The notes beneath the pieces are model-generated. The model saw only the letters and a program-made list of their open reading frames with translations. It had not been told where the DNA came from and made no database searches. DNA of 64,000 nucleotides, from NCBI GenBank assembly GCA_030267565.1, contig BRXU01000010.1:1484501-1548500 (forward strand), written 5' to 3'. The stretch comes from Pleodorina starrii (lineage: Eukaryota > Chlorophyta > Chlorophyceae > Chlamydomonadales > Volvocaceae). Positions 1-11,237 of the stretch are shown here, one piece after another; within the stretch, counting starts at the first letter, position 1, and every line of letters begins with the position of its first letter. The position numbers and the translations under genes are program-made.

Positions 1-559
1 AAGGCGGGGGGGGATGGGAAGACCATGAAAGGGCAGGCAGAGGCGAGGCGATGGGCGGAGGGAATGAGGGAGGGACTGAGCTGCCGAACCCGCTCAAGCA
101 TACCGCATGCACAAACAACTTGGCTGCAGTTGCGCCATTGTAGGTCAATGCATCAGAATGAGTACAGTTACGTACAAGGCGGCTGCTTGCGGTACGCCCA
201 TAAGCTTGCATTGGCATATGGCGACATGGGAAGCAGCCGAGGTAGCTAATGCGTGTGTATGTTGCCTGACGGGTGTGGACAGTGAAGCTGTACAGGCGTC
301 CTGCCACACGCAGGTTGTTTAAGGTGTCTCCGATTTCCGTCCCATCGCTAACGCCGTCTCCGTCCCTTTGCTGCGGTATCACTTCTTCTAACCCCTCTTT
401 TGACCCGGACGCGCCCGCCCGTGACGATCATGAACCTTCGCACTCCTTTTTTTGCCCGCTCCTGATCTGATCCCCGCCGCCTGCCACCAGCCCACCACCT
501 GGCCCTCTCGCCGCCCTGACGCTCCATGCCGCGCCCTTCCCTGCGCTGTCTGGCCGCAG
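1..559 (+). other. Intron (end of) in the 5-phosphatase gene
   Basis: No exon with recognisable 5-phosphatase sequence is visible here. The stretch ends in an acceptor (CCGCAG at 554-559) feeding the first visible exon. The start of the catalytic domain and any N-terminal WD40 repeats must therefore lie upstream of the window, or in a short exon here that I could not recognise. Confidence 0.5.
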
Positions 560-2764
560 GCGCCGCGTCATGTTCGTGTGCTCCCACTTCGCGGCCCACC
601 AGGAGCGAGTGGAGGAGCGCAACGAGAACTACAACAAGATCGTGCGCATGCTGCACTTCGACAACACCAGCAAGGCGGCGGCGCAGCAGCAGCTCCAGCT
701 ACAACAACAGCAGCAGCAGGCAGGGGAGGGGCCGGGTGCGGGCGACTCGGATGCGGACGCCTTGGGGACTCCCGCCAGCCGCGGCGCCGCTGCAGCAGGC
801 GCGAGCACCGCTGAGACCCAGGACGACGGCCACGGACCGGGCCTGTCGGACGCGGCGCTGCTGGTGTGGGCGGGCGATTTCAACTACCGGCTCAACGGGA
901 GCTACGAGGAGGTGTGTGAGCTGTCATGCACGGGCGCGCTGGGCAAGCTCTTCAGGCTGGACCAGTGCCGCCTGGAGATGGACAAGGGCAACGTGTTCCG
1001 CGGCCTGCGCGAGCCGCTGCCGCTCGGCCACCCCGTGTTCGTACCGACGTACAAGTACGACAAGAACGAGTCGCACAAGTGGATCCCACCCGCCGAGCCC
1101 GGCGGCCCCGCCCGGCTGCAGTTGCCGTTCGACTCCAGCGAGAAGCAGCGCGTGCCAGCCTGGACGGATCGGGTCTTCTACCGCGGCTCGCGGCCGGGGA
1201 GCCTTGGTGCGTCGGGCTGGGCTGGGTGGAAGGGCAGTGGGTGGGTTGGGCGGCGGAGCAGGGTTGTGGACGTGTGATGCTCCTGGGGGAGGGGGATGCT
1301 GTGTGTCGTTAGAGTGCATACGGCGCGGGCAAGCGCGGCGGACCGCACACGCGGAACAACACGTGCTGCTGATAAAGCCATCCTGATCAATGACCTGAAA
1401 TTTTAGCCCGGAAAGCAGCCGCAGTGGCGTCGTCGCCAGGCGAGCGCCGTGGCATTGTCATGCACGTATGCACAGGGCTCGGAAGCCCATCGACAGGCGG
1501 TCATGCCATATTGGGATGTGGCGCGTAATGTCCCAGCGTGACTCGGCCTTGCAAACACCAATGAACCGTTTTACGGTGGACCCAAAATGAGATCACCGGT
1601 GCATGCCCCATGTGACGCTGCAGCAGCCGAAGCCCAAACCGCAAACGGCGGGGGACGCCAGCCGGAACAGCCGCGCTACGGTGCATTCGTTCCCTTCCTA
1701 CTATACGACGCTTATGCGTCCGAACACCAGTTGTGGTCTTTTGCACCACTAGGCCTATAGGAGGCACCACCGGGCCAATACCTCTTTGGCCGCCCTCAGC
1801 TCGGCGGGCGAGCCGGTGACTGTAATTGGTGTGGCCCGTGTGGCAGAAATCAGCGTGGGCCGCACAGCTGCCTCTGCCAACTTGCTCGCCGGTGTGCGCG
1901 GGACCTCGGGATGTGCACCGCAGATGTGGCCGCGGAGGAGGTGTCTGTCATCATGGGCCGACCCGCAGACTACAACTGCGTGCTGGAGGTGACCGACTCG
2001 GACCACAAGCCCGTGTTCGCGCTGCTGCAGGTGCAGCTGCCAGGTTATGAGCAGGTGGGTGGGTGGGCGGGTGTGGGTGTGTTTCTGTGCGACGCAGCGA
2101 CAGGCTGCGCACACAGCGAGCAACCGGGCTGAGGGCGCCACGCGGGGGGGGAATGTTAGAACTGCTGCTACGGTACCTCTCCACGTACTCTGCCCTGGGC
2201 ACTGAATGCCCCGCTCCTGGCCCTTGCATCGGCTATGCCGTCGTTGGTTGGCGTTGCCTGCAGGAGCAAAAACGGCGGCACAGCCTCGCATCTGCGTTCG
2301 CAGTGCACGCGGCGGCGTTGTCAGCCCCCGGCGGTCAGGGCGCGGCTGCGGTGGCGCAGCTGCAGCAACTGGTGCGGGCGTCTGCTTCGCGGCTGAAGCT
2401 CCAGCCCTTCATCACCTCGGTGCTTGATATCCAGAACGCCAGCTCGGCCGCCTTCACGGTGCACGTCATGGCCGAACGGCGGGCCGGTCTGGCCTCGGGC
2501 CCACACAACCATCTGGCTCCGCTGCCCAGCTGGCTCGAAGTGAGCCCCACTACTTTCTTCCTGGGCCCGCGGCTGGAGGACGGCTACGGCGGAGCGGGCG
2601 GCAGCGGCTCGCCCGGCCAGACGCGAGTTCACCTCCGGGTGCTTGGCGGGGACTGCGCGCGGGCGACTGAGGCCTTACTGCTGCGATTCGTGCTGCGGCC
2701 GCTGTGGGGCTGCGAGACCCTGGCGGGCGCGCCTGGGCCCGCGGTGACGTTGGCGGTTCGATAG
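560..2764 (+). CDS. Type II inositol polyphosphate 5-phosphatase (FRA3-like), 3' part
   Basis: Removes the 5-phosphate from inositol phosphates or phosphoinositides at membranes. Three exons are visible: 560-1206, 1924-2054, 2264-2764. They join in phase; the second junction falls between codons. Catalytic-domain signatures appear in order: CSHFAAHQERVEERN, AGDFNYRLN, PTYKYDKN, RVPAWTDRVFYRG and, after the first intron, DSDHKPV. The C-terminal exon carries an immunoglobulin-like tail with PSWLEVSP, as in plant 5PTase12-14/FRA3 proteins; that family has N-terminal WD40 repeats, which would be outside the window. An insertion of about 60 residues rich in Gln and Ala (673-840) sits inside the catalytic domain between the first two motifs. 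The gene is truncated at its 5' end by the window edge. The family call is strong; the FRA3 subtype is inferred from the tail. Confidence 0.85.
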
Positions 2765-3013
2765 CGGCAGTAATATATACCGTTGCGGACGTGAAGCTCG
2801 CAAGCTCTTGACGTTCGCTATGAGACTGGTGCAGGTGAATGTGGCTGAAATATGCCTGCCAGGACGTCGGGTTTATCGAGTCCATTTGTGCATGAGGGTG
2901 GGGGTGCTGCTGTAGAGTGCCGTGTGTTATGGTCGAATAGGGGACTTGTTCATGGGATAGCGCAGCATAGCAGACCGCCGGATAACAGCCGCGAGTGATT
3001 GCGAAGAGGTATT

Positions 3014-3043
3014 GATTCTCATGTCCAGGATTCTCATGTCCAG
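3014..3043. repeat. Exact 15-bp tandem duplication
   Basis: GATTCTCATGTCCAG occurs twice back to back (3014-3028 and 3029-3043) in the 3' flank of the 5-phosphatase gene. It is too short to assign to an element. Confidence 0.9.
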
Positions 3044-3075
3044 CTTCCTTTCAAAAGTGGACACTTCCAGGGGAA

Positions 3076-3080
3076 TGTAA
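3076..3080 (+). terminator. TGTAA polyadenylation signal, 5-phosphatase
   Basis: TGTAA, the usual green-algal nuclear poly(A) signal, is about 310 nt after the stop codon. It is the first good candidate on this strand. Cleavage would be expected 10-20 nt further on. Confidence 0.5.
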
Positions 3081-3638
3081 CCCTGCTCTTTTACGTGAAG
3101 AGTGACACACCCCGTTACGGAGCCATGACGTTTTCTTCTGACAAACTACCTGTGGGGGTTTCCGTCGAAATTATGTATTGAAGCCACCGGCCCCACCCCC
3201 CAGGAAGCGTACCGCTGCGCTCTCGGGCTTGCCGTTGGTTCGGTTCCTCGAGAACGGCTCAACCAACCACCTACAAACCTCTGGGCACGAGTTGTAACTC
3301 TGGTACACTCCTATGGTATGCACTCTGTTTTCCGGTCCCTATCAATACAGCAGGTGTTGACAGCGTCGTTGTTCCCATATTTGGGCGTTCAACGGAATAA
3401 GTAACGTGCTTGCTTTAGCAGTCACTGTAATGGCAATGTCACTCAGCACCTGGTAATTCGGAGTCGGTTGCAAATGGCGGTTTGGGCGACGCGTGACCGG
3501 GTGAACGGACTTGTACGACGAGGTCTTTTTAACGGGAATGGTACTCTATGAATTCCATTCCCTGCGCTTCAGCAGCAAGCAGCATCGCGCCTGACTCGGT
3601 AGCTTGTCGAGACTTCCCGCACCAACCGACCGGACACA

Positions 3639-4274
3639 ATGGCTTCTTTCGCTGACGCTCCCGCGGGCAACCTTGCCAACGGCGAGAAGATCTTCAAGAC
3701 CAAGTGCGCACAGTGCCATGTTGCTGAGAAGGGTGGCGGTCACAAGCAGGTGCGCGCCGCCTGGGTATGAGGACAGGTGTAGACTTTCAATCAGCAGGCC
3801 CTTGTTGTTGCGACGACCCTGCTGAATGCTGCTCATTTCTAACCGTTTCGTGCTGCGTGGTTGTTTTACAGGGCCCCAACCTGGGCGGCCTTTTTGGCCG
3901 TATCTCCGGCACCGCGGCTGGCTTTGCATACTCGAAGGCAAACAAGGAGATGGCGGTTGAATGGAATGAGAACTCGCTGTATGAGTACCTCTTGAACCCG
4001 AAGAAGTAAGCAGTGGATGGGGCGGTTCGACGACGCGTCGCTTGATTGATGACTTTGATTGTATCGGCAGTGCTGCGTGTCGCGGCTTCCCTCTCACGTT
4101 TGTCTGCTTGTGTGTCGCGGCTTCCTTGTTGCAGCGTTTGCGCCTGACCTTCTTCCTCTTTGCCTATTTTCCGTGAGCAGGTATATGCCGGGTAACAAGA
4201 TGGTCTTCGCTGGCCTGAAGAAGCCAGAGGACCGCGCGGACCTCATAGCCTACCTCAAGCAGGCCACGGCTTAA
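3639..4274 (+). CDS. CYC: Mitochondrial cytochrome c
   Basis: Soluble electron carrier of the mitochondrial intermembrane space, passing electrons from complex III to complex IV. Exons are 3639-3749, 3872-4005 and 4181-4274. All junctions keep frame and give 112 residues, the length known for Chlamydomonas cytochrome c. The haem-binding CAQCH motif is at residues 23-27, and the axial methionine is Met89 in [12 protein letters not shown]. There is no transit peptide, as expected, because cytochrome c is imported without one. Intron 1 falls just after the haem-binding region. The gene is convergent with the kinesin gene, and the two 3' ends meet at a palindromic poly(A) signal. Identification is essentially certain. 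Confidence 0.97.
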
Positions 4275-4450
4275 AGCATCAACAGACCTTCTATTCATGC
4301 AGCGTTACTTGTCAGAGTGTTACATTGAGTGTGCGGTAGTGGGTGTGTTCCGTGCACGTGCACGTGAGGCTGGGTGTTTCGAGAGTTAGGCTTACTTCTG
4401 TTTGTTACATCGGACTTTCCAAGCGTGACGGCTTCCACCCTTGACTTGGC

Positions 4451-4467
4451 TTACACAATGGGTGTAA
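4451..4467. terminator. Palindromic two-way poly(A) signal between cytochrome c and FLA8
   Basis: TTACAC (4451-4456) and GTGTAA (4462-4467) form a perfect 6-bp inverted repeat with a 5-nt loop. Each strand therefore reads TGTAA. On the + strand it lies 189 nt after the cytochrome c stop; on the - strand it lies about 300 nt after the FLA8 stop. Another + strand TGTAA is at 4614-4618. That the signal serves both genes is inferred from spacing. Confidence 0.65.
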
Positions 4468-4757
4468 AATAGGCCATGTCTGGCAGCACTCATTGCTACC
4501 CTGTACAAGAAATCGGGTGATGGTTTATTTCCCGTCGAGCATAGCCCTCTGTCGGGAAACCTGCGTACGCTCCACGTGATAATGGTGCCACCGACTCGGC
4601 TAAAGTCTTATATGTAACATCCTTGTGCGGTGCAAGCTCACGACTCCCTACACCCCCACAGCATCCCACTGCTCCCCCCCCCCCACATACACATACATAC
4701 ACACACCAGAACACACCCTGCACATCACGCCTTCGCAGCGCCATATTACAAGCAGCG

Positions 4758-7700
4758 TCATCGCGCAGCCTTTGTGCCCTTGCGGGCCGAGGCTGGTCGC
4801 TTCTTGGCGGAGTCGGGCCGCTGGGCCACGTTCGCAGTGACCTCGCCTAGATGCACGTTTTGCTCCGAGCCCACAAAGATGAGCTCTCCGTCCTCGGCGA
4901 ACGCGGCATTGATGGCGGCCTGCAAGGCACACAGCCAGACACGGCATACTCCAGTTGGCAACGTTCTGTACGTTCGTTCGGTTTGTCTAGTAGGCTCCAT
5001 ATGCCCGGAAGAGGAGCGCCGGCGGGCCAGCTGGATTAACTGCAGCGGAAAACAGGTAAAGGAAAGCGCAACCAGGCCAGACAGCACGCGTCATCCGGAC
5101 AGGAACTAGCAAACCAGGGAGAAAATGGCTCATAACTTTGTGGCCAGGGAACTAGCTTATGAGGTCAGATGACTGAGTCTGCTGCAATATGCCGCCGAGC
5201 TCCGCCCACCTGCACGCGCGGGTCCACGCCAGGGCCCTCGTAGTCGTACGTCGTGCGCTCCGGCAGATCGAGCTCCAGGTTCAGGATATTTTCTGACTTG
5301 AAGCGCGGGTTCATGTCGCCCATGGCATTGGCCAGCTTGGCGAAGTCCGAGGTGGGTCGGCGCTGCCCCGAGGCCGACACAGGCCGGCGTGCGTTGCCGG
5401 TTGCCGACTCCCGTTTGCCAATATCGCTTAGCCGCTCCAGGACCCAGACTTCCCGTTCGTCGTCCCAGTGCGCGCGCTTCATGACCTACATACACGGAAG
5501 GATGAAAGCGCAACGCGCAGCACGCAACCTCAGGAAACGGACAGGCTTGGAAGCCTGGTGTACCTCAGTTCACCAAAGCACAGTGCTGCACACTCTGAGG
5601 CTGTCAGAAGCTGGGCGTTTAAACAAGAGGCAATACGCATGAGATATGGTGTTGTGCACGGTATGTGAGGCCACGTCGCCGCACCTTCTGCACCTCCTCC
5701 GGCGGAATGAACGCCTCGATGACCATGTCCTTCAGCTGCATCTGGTCCTGCAGCATGCGGATGCTTTCCAACAGGTCCTCCTGCGTGGGGTGGGGAATCG
5801 GACTCAGCTCAGTACGGGATGCAGCCAAGAGTAACAAGGGATGCAGCTGGGGCGCCGGCTTCGGCCTCACGAAAATCAAGCATGCACCAACAGCGCACCG
5901 GCCCGAACCTGGTAGCCACGCGTCGCACACCACCCTTCGTGGGTGGTACCGGTAAATGCGGAGGAAATCCTTTTGACAGCCCCCATCACCCTGCATCATG
6001 CGAAACGCTGCTGCCTTGCTGACCTTTTCGCGCTGGAACTCCTTGTACATGTCCTCCACCTCCGCGTTGACCTCCTGGAACTTCTTCCACAGCTTTTTGA
6101 GCTTCTTGGTCTTCTGCTCCGCCTCGTCCGCCTTGTCCTTGTACTTTTCCTCGGCGGCCAGCTGTGCCTCCTCCATGACCGCAATCTTCCGCCGCCGCTC
6201 CTCCTCCTCTTTCCGCCTGCATAATTGGTGTGCGAGTCGCGGTTACGCACGGCTGTCAGAAAAGGGCACAGGGTGGCTGGGCACCGTAGAAGGCGCTGAA
6301 GGTTGCACGCAGCGCAACCAAACAGGGCGCATGATAGGGTCTGCAGCCCTCTCTTAACAACAGCAGCAAACGGAATGCAGGATCGGGTACAGGGCCAGGT
6401 GATGGCATGGAGGACACACGAAATACTTGCCACGGGCGCGTCACCTCAGGGCACTACGGTACTGGCGCACCCGCTGCTGCTTGCACCAACATCCCTGACG
6501 TTCTGTCTCACCCAACCGGTCAGCACTGGAACCTAACAACACGCTCATATCAAACAAATCCCAAGCCTGCCAGCATGCTTGACGCCTGCATGCTTGGCGG
6601 CAGGCATGGCGGAATGCGCCGCTCGCCATGCCGGCCGTGCGGCTGCCTGCCATGCCAAGCTTCTGCCCGCCATGCCTGCCATGCAGCTGCCTGCCATCCC
6701 AAGCCTGCCCGCCATGCGTGCCCCATGATTACCTCCGCTCGAGCTCCTGCTCCTTCTTCTTCAGCTCTTCCTCCTTCTTCTTCGTGACCTCCGCCAGGCC
6801 ACCTGCTGCGTCGCCCTTGAGGATTTTGGACTCCATAGCTTTCAGCTTCTTTGCCAATGCCTCCTTCTCCGCACGAATCTACACAAGGCGCGATGCGGCG
6901 GGTGTTCGCGGCGGAATAGTGCGCAGACCGTAGGGGTTAACAATGCACGCGCTCGCGGCGCCTAATTGGCATGCCGTCACAAAGTACAGCCTCACGGAGC
7001 CTAAGGGCCATTCCAATTTTCGTCATGCACAGATCCGGCTCATCACACACAATGTTCACAGCGCGTAACCCAAGCCCACCTCGGTTAGGAAAAGGGAATT
7101 TACGGTGACCAAGTTGCCGTCCCCAGTGTTCAAACTATGTGGCGTGCCCCCTCACCTGCTCGGCGTCCTGCGACTTCTTCGCCATTTCCTCCTTGATTTT
7201 CTGCTGCTTGCGCTGCATCTTGGCGGCCTCCTCCTCGGCCTTCTTCTTCTCCTCCGCCAACCGATCGGCCTCGGCCTTGGCTTTGGCGGCGGCCTCCTCC
7301 TTGACCTGCCGACGGCATACAAACAAGCATACCCAGACATCAAGGGAATAGGCAGAAGGTACGGTCCCAGCACGGTTGTAGTGCCATCGCAGGAAGGCAG
7401 AGGCCACGCCGTGCGCCCTGAACGAACGAAACGTGTTTGGATAGACATAAAATGGACCGCTGCACATACCACGCACCGCGCTGTTTCGGCTCAATGCCCA
7501 ATACCGCGGAGGCACACTGTTGTTGGCAGCGCACCTTCTGCAGCTGCTCATCGTTCAAGGCCGCCGCCTGCTTGGACGCTAGCTCCGCCTTCATCTGCTC
7601 CTCCATGTCGCGCCGCATCTTCTCCAGGTACGCGGCGTCGAGGGCCTTGGGCACCGTCACCACCTTCTCCACCACCACCTCACCGCCCGGGCCCGCAGCA

Positions 7701-10700
7701 ACGCCCTCCGGCAGCGCACCACCCTCGGCCTGCACGTGAGACAGACGCAGCGTGCGCTCAGACGGGTCAGGAAGCGGAACGAATGCCTCCAGACCGGCGA
7801 TCCGATGACGAGAGCCGCAATGATGTGCAACCCCCGAAAAACACGAACATTGAGCACGATGATGGTGGATGAGCCCGCTGCCAAACCATGGCGTTCACAT
7901 GACCCGCGCATTCCGACTACGCACGCCAGGCTACGAGTACCAACATGCCATACGAATGCTCATTGCCCTGCCCGAACGAGTGCATGCCAACCCCGTCGGC
8001 TGGGCCCATGCATGTGTTGTCGTGTCAGGGGCCGGCAGGGAAACTTGACGACGACGCACCGCCAGCATCGCCTTGAGCCGCGAAATCTCCTCCTGGAACT
8101 CGCGCAGCATCGCGTCCTTGGGGTCCTCGTTAATTTTGGGCTGCAGGGTTCAAGGAATACGGCAGGCGGGAGGGGGGGTGCTCAAACCTCAATGCCAGTT
8201 CCCATACTTTTGGTCAAGTTGCCGGGCAGCGCAGCAGCTCAGTGCAGGAGCTAAGCCTGCTAAACGGTAGTGAACAAACCGGGGCTGGCGTTAGGTTGCT
8301 GCGTGTTGCTGAGTTGCTTTGCCACCTTTATCCGTCGCAAGGGAAGTGCCCACGTGACCTCGATGCCACTCTTGGGTGATGCAAGAGGATGATTGAAACC
8401 GTATTGCAGCGGACCCAAAAGCATCGCCGCTTCCAAACACATGCAGCCATGCGCCCCGCCAGCACCTTGTTCTTGATGTTCTTGGCGCGGTTGGCGTAGC
8501 GCAGCGTAGACAGCGTCTCATCGTAGTTCCAGTCGGCTGGCCCCATGTTGGCGCACATGATTGTCTTGGTGTTGCCACCGAGCGAATCTTGTAGCAAGCG
8601 GGTCAGCTTCGAGTCACGGTACGGCACGTGCCCTGCAAGAAACGACCAAAGCGGGGTAACACTTCGCAGGCCGTCGAGCCCAATGCACACGAAATATCGA
8701 AAAGGCAGCCCTTCCCCCCGGGCAATTGCAACCGCATCGAGGCGAGGGCTTCGCAAGATTCCCGTTCACGGCTGCTCTGGCCTTGACGTTGTGATGCCTG
8801 CCGATCACGAACAGTGCTTCCACGCGCCGCCGGCGTCAATGCCGAAATGCCGAGATATCGGCCCATTACACTACCGCCCTTCAAATAACCTTCTGACCCC
8901 AGACAATGGCCGCGCATCCCGTTTTAGTCAACGCATGCCGTACCGTATGCCACCCCACAGCACCCAAGCGCGTGCCCCATGGTGGCCGAGTTCCTTTGCC
9001 CCCGGATCAGAGCAAACGCGAGGCAACCCGCGGCTCACCGCTCTTGCCGTCCACCAACGCCGAGATGACGTTACCGAGCGCCGACAGCGAGAGGTTGATC
9101 TTGGTGGCCTCCTTCAGGCGGTCGCCCGTGGCGCCCGTCTTGGACTGGCGCTCGCTGCCGGCAAGATCCACCAGGTTCAGCTTGCCCACTTTGATGTGGC
9201 CCTCGGGCTGCGGACCAGAGAGCGGCGTGTTTCAGTCCTGAGCCCAATGCGCTCACGTGCACCAGGCCCCTCCGATATGGGTTAAGACGCACTCAATGGG
9301 CGACGCGTCGTGGAGGTCAAATGCGTTGGTAATGAAACCTTACTGGCCTGGCATGGACAACAGGCGTCGATCAAACTTGCGCATGGCTCCCAGTGGCAAT
9401 GCCACCGGGCAATGCCATCACGATTTCCCCCCTGCGCCTAGAACTGCCTGGCCCTCCCCTGTTGAGGATTCCCATGTGCGTCTTGCGGAGGTGACGTTCC
9501 CACAAAACCAACACAGTCGGAGGGCCTGGAGTCCACAGTAACTTGTGCTCCGGCGCACTGAGCGCAGCCTTTTGGCACTCGGTGCATTTTGGCACTCCAT
9601 TGCATGACCACGCACGCTTCGAAAGCTTTAGCGCTGACTGCGCTTTTACGGAACGCTACACGCACGCTACAGGATCCCAGGCGCACATGGTGGTGCGGTG
9701 GCAAGCCCGATGGTTTGCCACGTGCAGTCGTGCGTGGCACCACTGGGGAACACGGACTGCCAAAGCCCATGTCCCCGCCGCTACCAAAGGTGCTCCCGCG
9801 TATGGCGCATAGATAGTTGCGAAACCCTTTCGACATTGCGCACGTGGCAACCGCCTAGCAACGTGAAGGGTGGTGAATCTCGCCAAGTCATCCAACCGAA
9901 GGCCGCGCAATGGACCTGAAAGAGTCACCCTTCTCACCAGCATCGCGCCATCGGAAGCTGACCAGGGATGTCCGTCATTTGCGACAGGCCCATTTTAAGG
10001 TCGCGGTCAGCGCCGTCATCTCCCGCCCGTGCCAACCCGCGAAGCAACTTTCTGGGACCGCACTACCAACCCCAACTCCCCTCCTTCCCTCATCACGGGA
10101 GGACACGAATGTGCCCCACGCGCGCGCACCTGCGCCTGGGTCTGCTCAATTGTCTCGATGGTGATGGTGAAGATGGAGTGCGAGCGCGACGAGTCCTGGT
10201 TCATCAGCGTGGCGCCCACCGAGCGGTTCTTCTTCCCCACCTGTGGACAAGCAGATTGACCAATCAGGCGGGAGTGCCCTTATCGGCCGTCCTGGCAGGC
10301 AACGTGTCTGGGTGCAGAGACTAAGGGAAAGCTTCCATCCCGCAGCCTCGACTTGGTGCGTTATAACAGCCGCGCCCACAGCATTAACCTGCCAGCCACG
10401 ACGAAAGCGGGAAACGGCGTGCCAAGAAAGACTGCACGCTGCCTTGCTGCATGCTGGGGGCTGGCCGGTTGCGTTTCACAGTACTCAACAGTGTCCCGCA
10501 GTCCGGTGCACCTGGGTCCTTCAGCCACCAACACAATGTTTGAGTAAGTAACACTGGTGCAAGCAAAGCCGTAGACAGGTGTTGGCATCACTGTTTCAGC
10601 ATGGGACAGCGCTTGTTGTGTGTCCAGCACCCCTCAGCTACGGAACCCCGTCACCCCACCCCACCCCCGGGCGTACCTCGAGCACGTTCTTCAGCTCCGG

Positions 10701-11237
10701 CACGCCCTTTACGACAAAGGCGTTCAACCCCTTGACGTACACGCCCGAATCTTTGTGCTCCTTCAACTCCAGCTTGTTCTTGGGGTCCTTCGACAGCAGG
10801 TCCCGCACCTCCTCGTTGTAAATTTCCAGGTAGGAAGCGCGCACCATCCACTGTCGGCCAGAGCTACCATTCACGAGCTCGAAGATGTGGTCGAAGCAGT
10901 TGGGGATGATACCCTGCAGCTCCGGCGTGGGTGCGCCTTCCATGGTATGGGTCTTGCCTGTGCCGGTCTGGCCATAGGCGAAGATAGTTCCGTTGTAGCC
11001 ATCCGCCACGCTGTTCACGATGGGCCGCGCAACCACATCATAGAGCTCCTTCTGGGTTACGTTCCAATCGAACGCATTGTCGAAGGTAAAAGACTTCGGG
11101 GGCTCGTCACCCTTGGGGTTGTGGAGGGTGACCTGCCCAGTGTTGTTATCGATATCCACAATAACAGCGCGACTATCTCCTTTCTCTTTGCTGTTGAGGG
11201 GGCGGCATCGCACCGCAACTTTCACGCACTCCGCCAT
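4758..11237 (-). CDS. FLA8: Kinesin-2 motor subunit, FLA8 type (KIF3B-like)
   Basis: Plus-end motor subunit of heterotrimeric kinesin-2, which drives anterograde intraflagellar transport. Twelve exons: 11237-10677, 10240-10130, 9207-9039, 8632-8466, 8140-8060, 7729-7535, 7305-7156, 6878-6733, 6216-6024, 5780-5685, 5485-5210, 4919-4758. All stay in phase and give 768 residues, the length I recall for Chlamydomonas FLA8. The motor domain is residues 1-340: P-loop GQTGTGKT at 89-96, switch I SSRSH at 204-208, switch II DLAGSE at 238-243, and [15 protein letters not shown] Lys/Glu-rich coiled coil (about 360-600) follows, then EAFIPPEE and a basic tail ending KGTKAAR. The start is the ATG at 11237; the in-frame GTG just upstream is not needed. 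FLA10, the partner subunit, is longer and is the main alternative. Confidence 0.88.
6553..6726. repeat. Imperfect CATGCC-type repeat in a FLA8 intron
   Basis: Within the intron 6217-6732, short units built around GCCTGCCATGC and CCCAAGCCTGC recur several times. A small inverted pair (GCATGCTTG...GCATGCTTGG) lies at its left end. It looks like a degenerating minisatellite; no coding potential is suggested. Confidence 0.55.

Larger units (their letters stand above)
2765..3638. other. 3' UTR of 5-phosphatase and cytochrome c promoter region
   Basis: No open frame here resembles a protein. It should hold the 5-phosphatase 3' UTR, the cytochrome c promoter and the 5' UTR. A 15-bp direct duplication lies at 3014-3043 and a TGTAA signal at 3076-3080. 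I see no convincing TATA box. Confidence 0.5.

Noticed and set aside
4758..11237. Calling this kinesin FLA10 instead of FLA8
   Set aside because: The assembled length (768 residues) and the short loop between SIFTITIE and [13 protein letters not shown] fit the FLA8/KIF3B subunit better. As I recall, FLA10 is longer and has a larger insert there.
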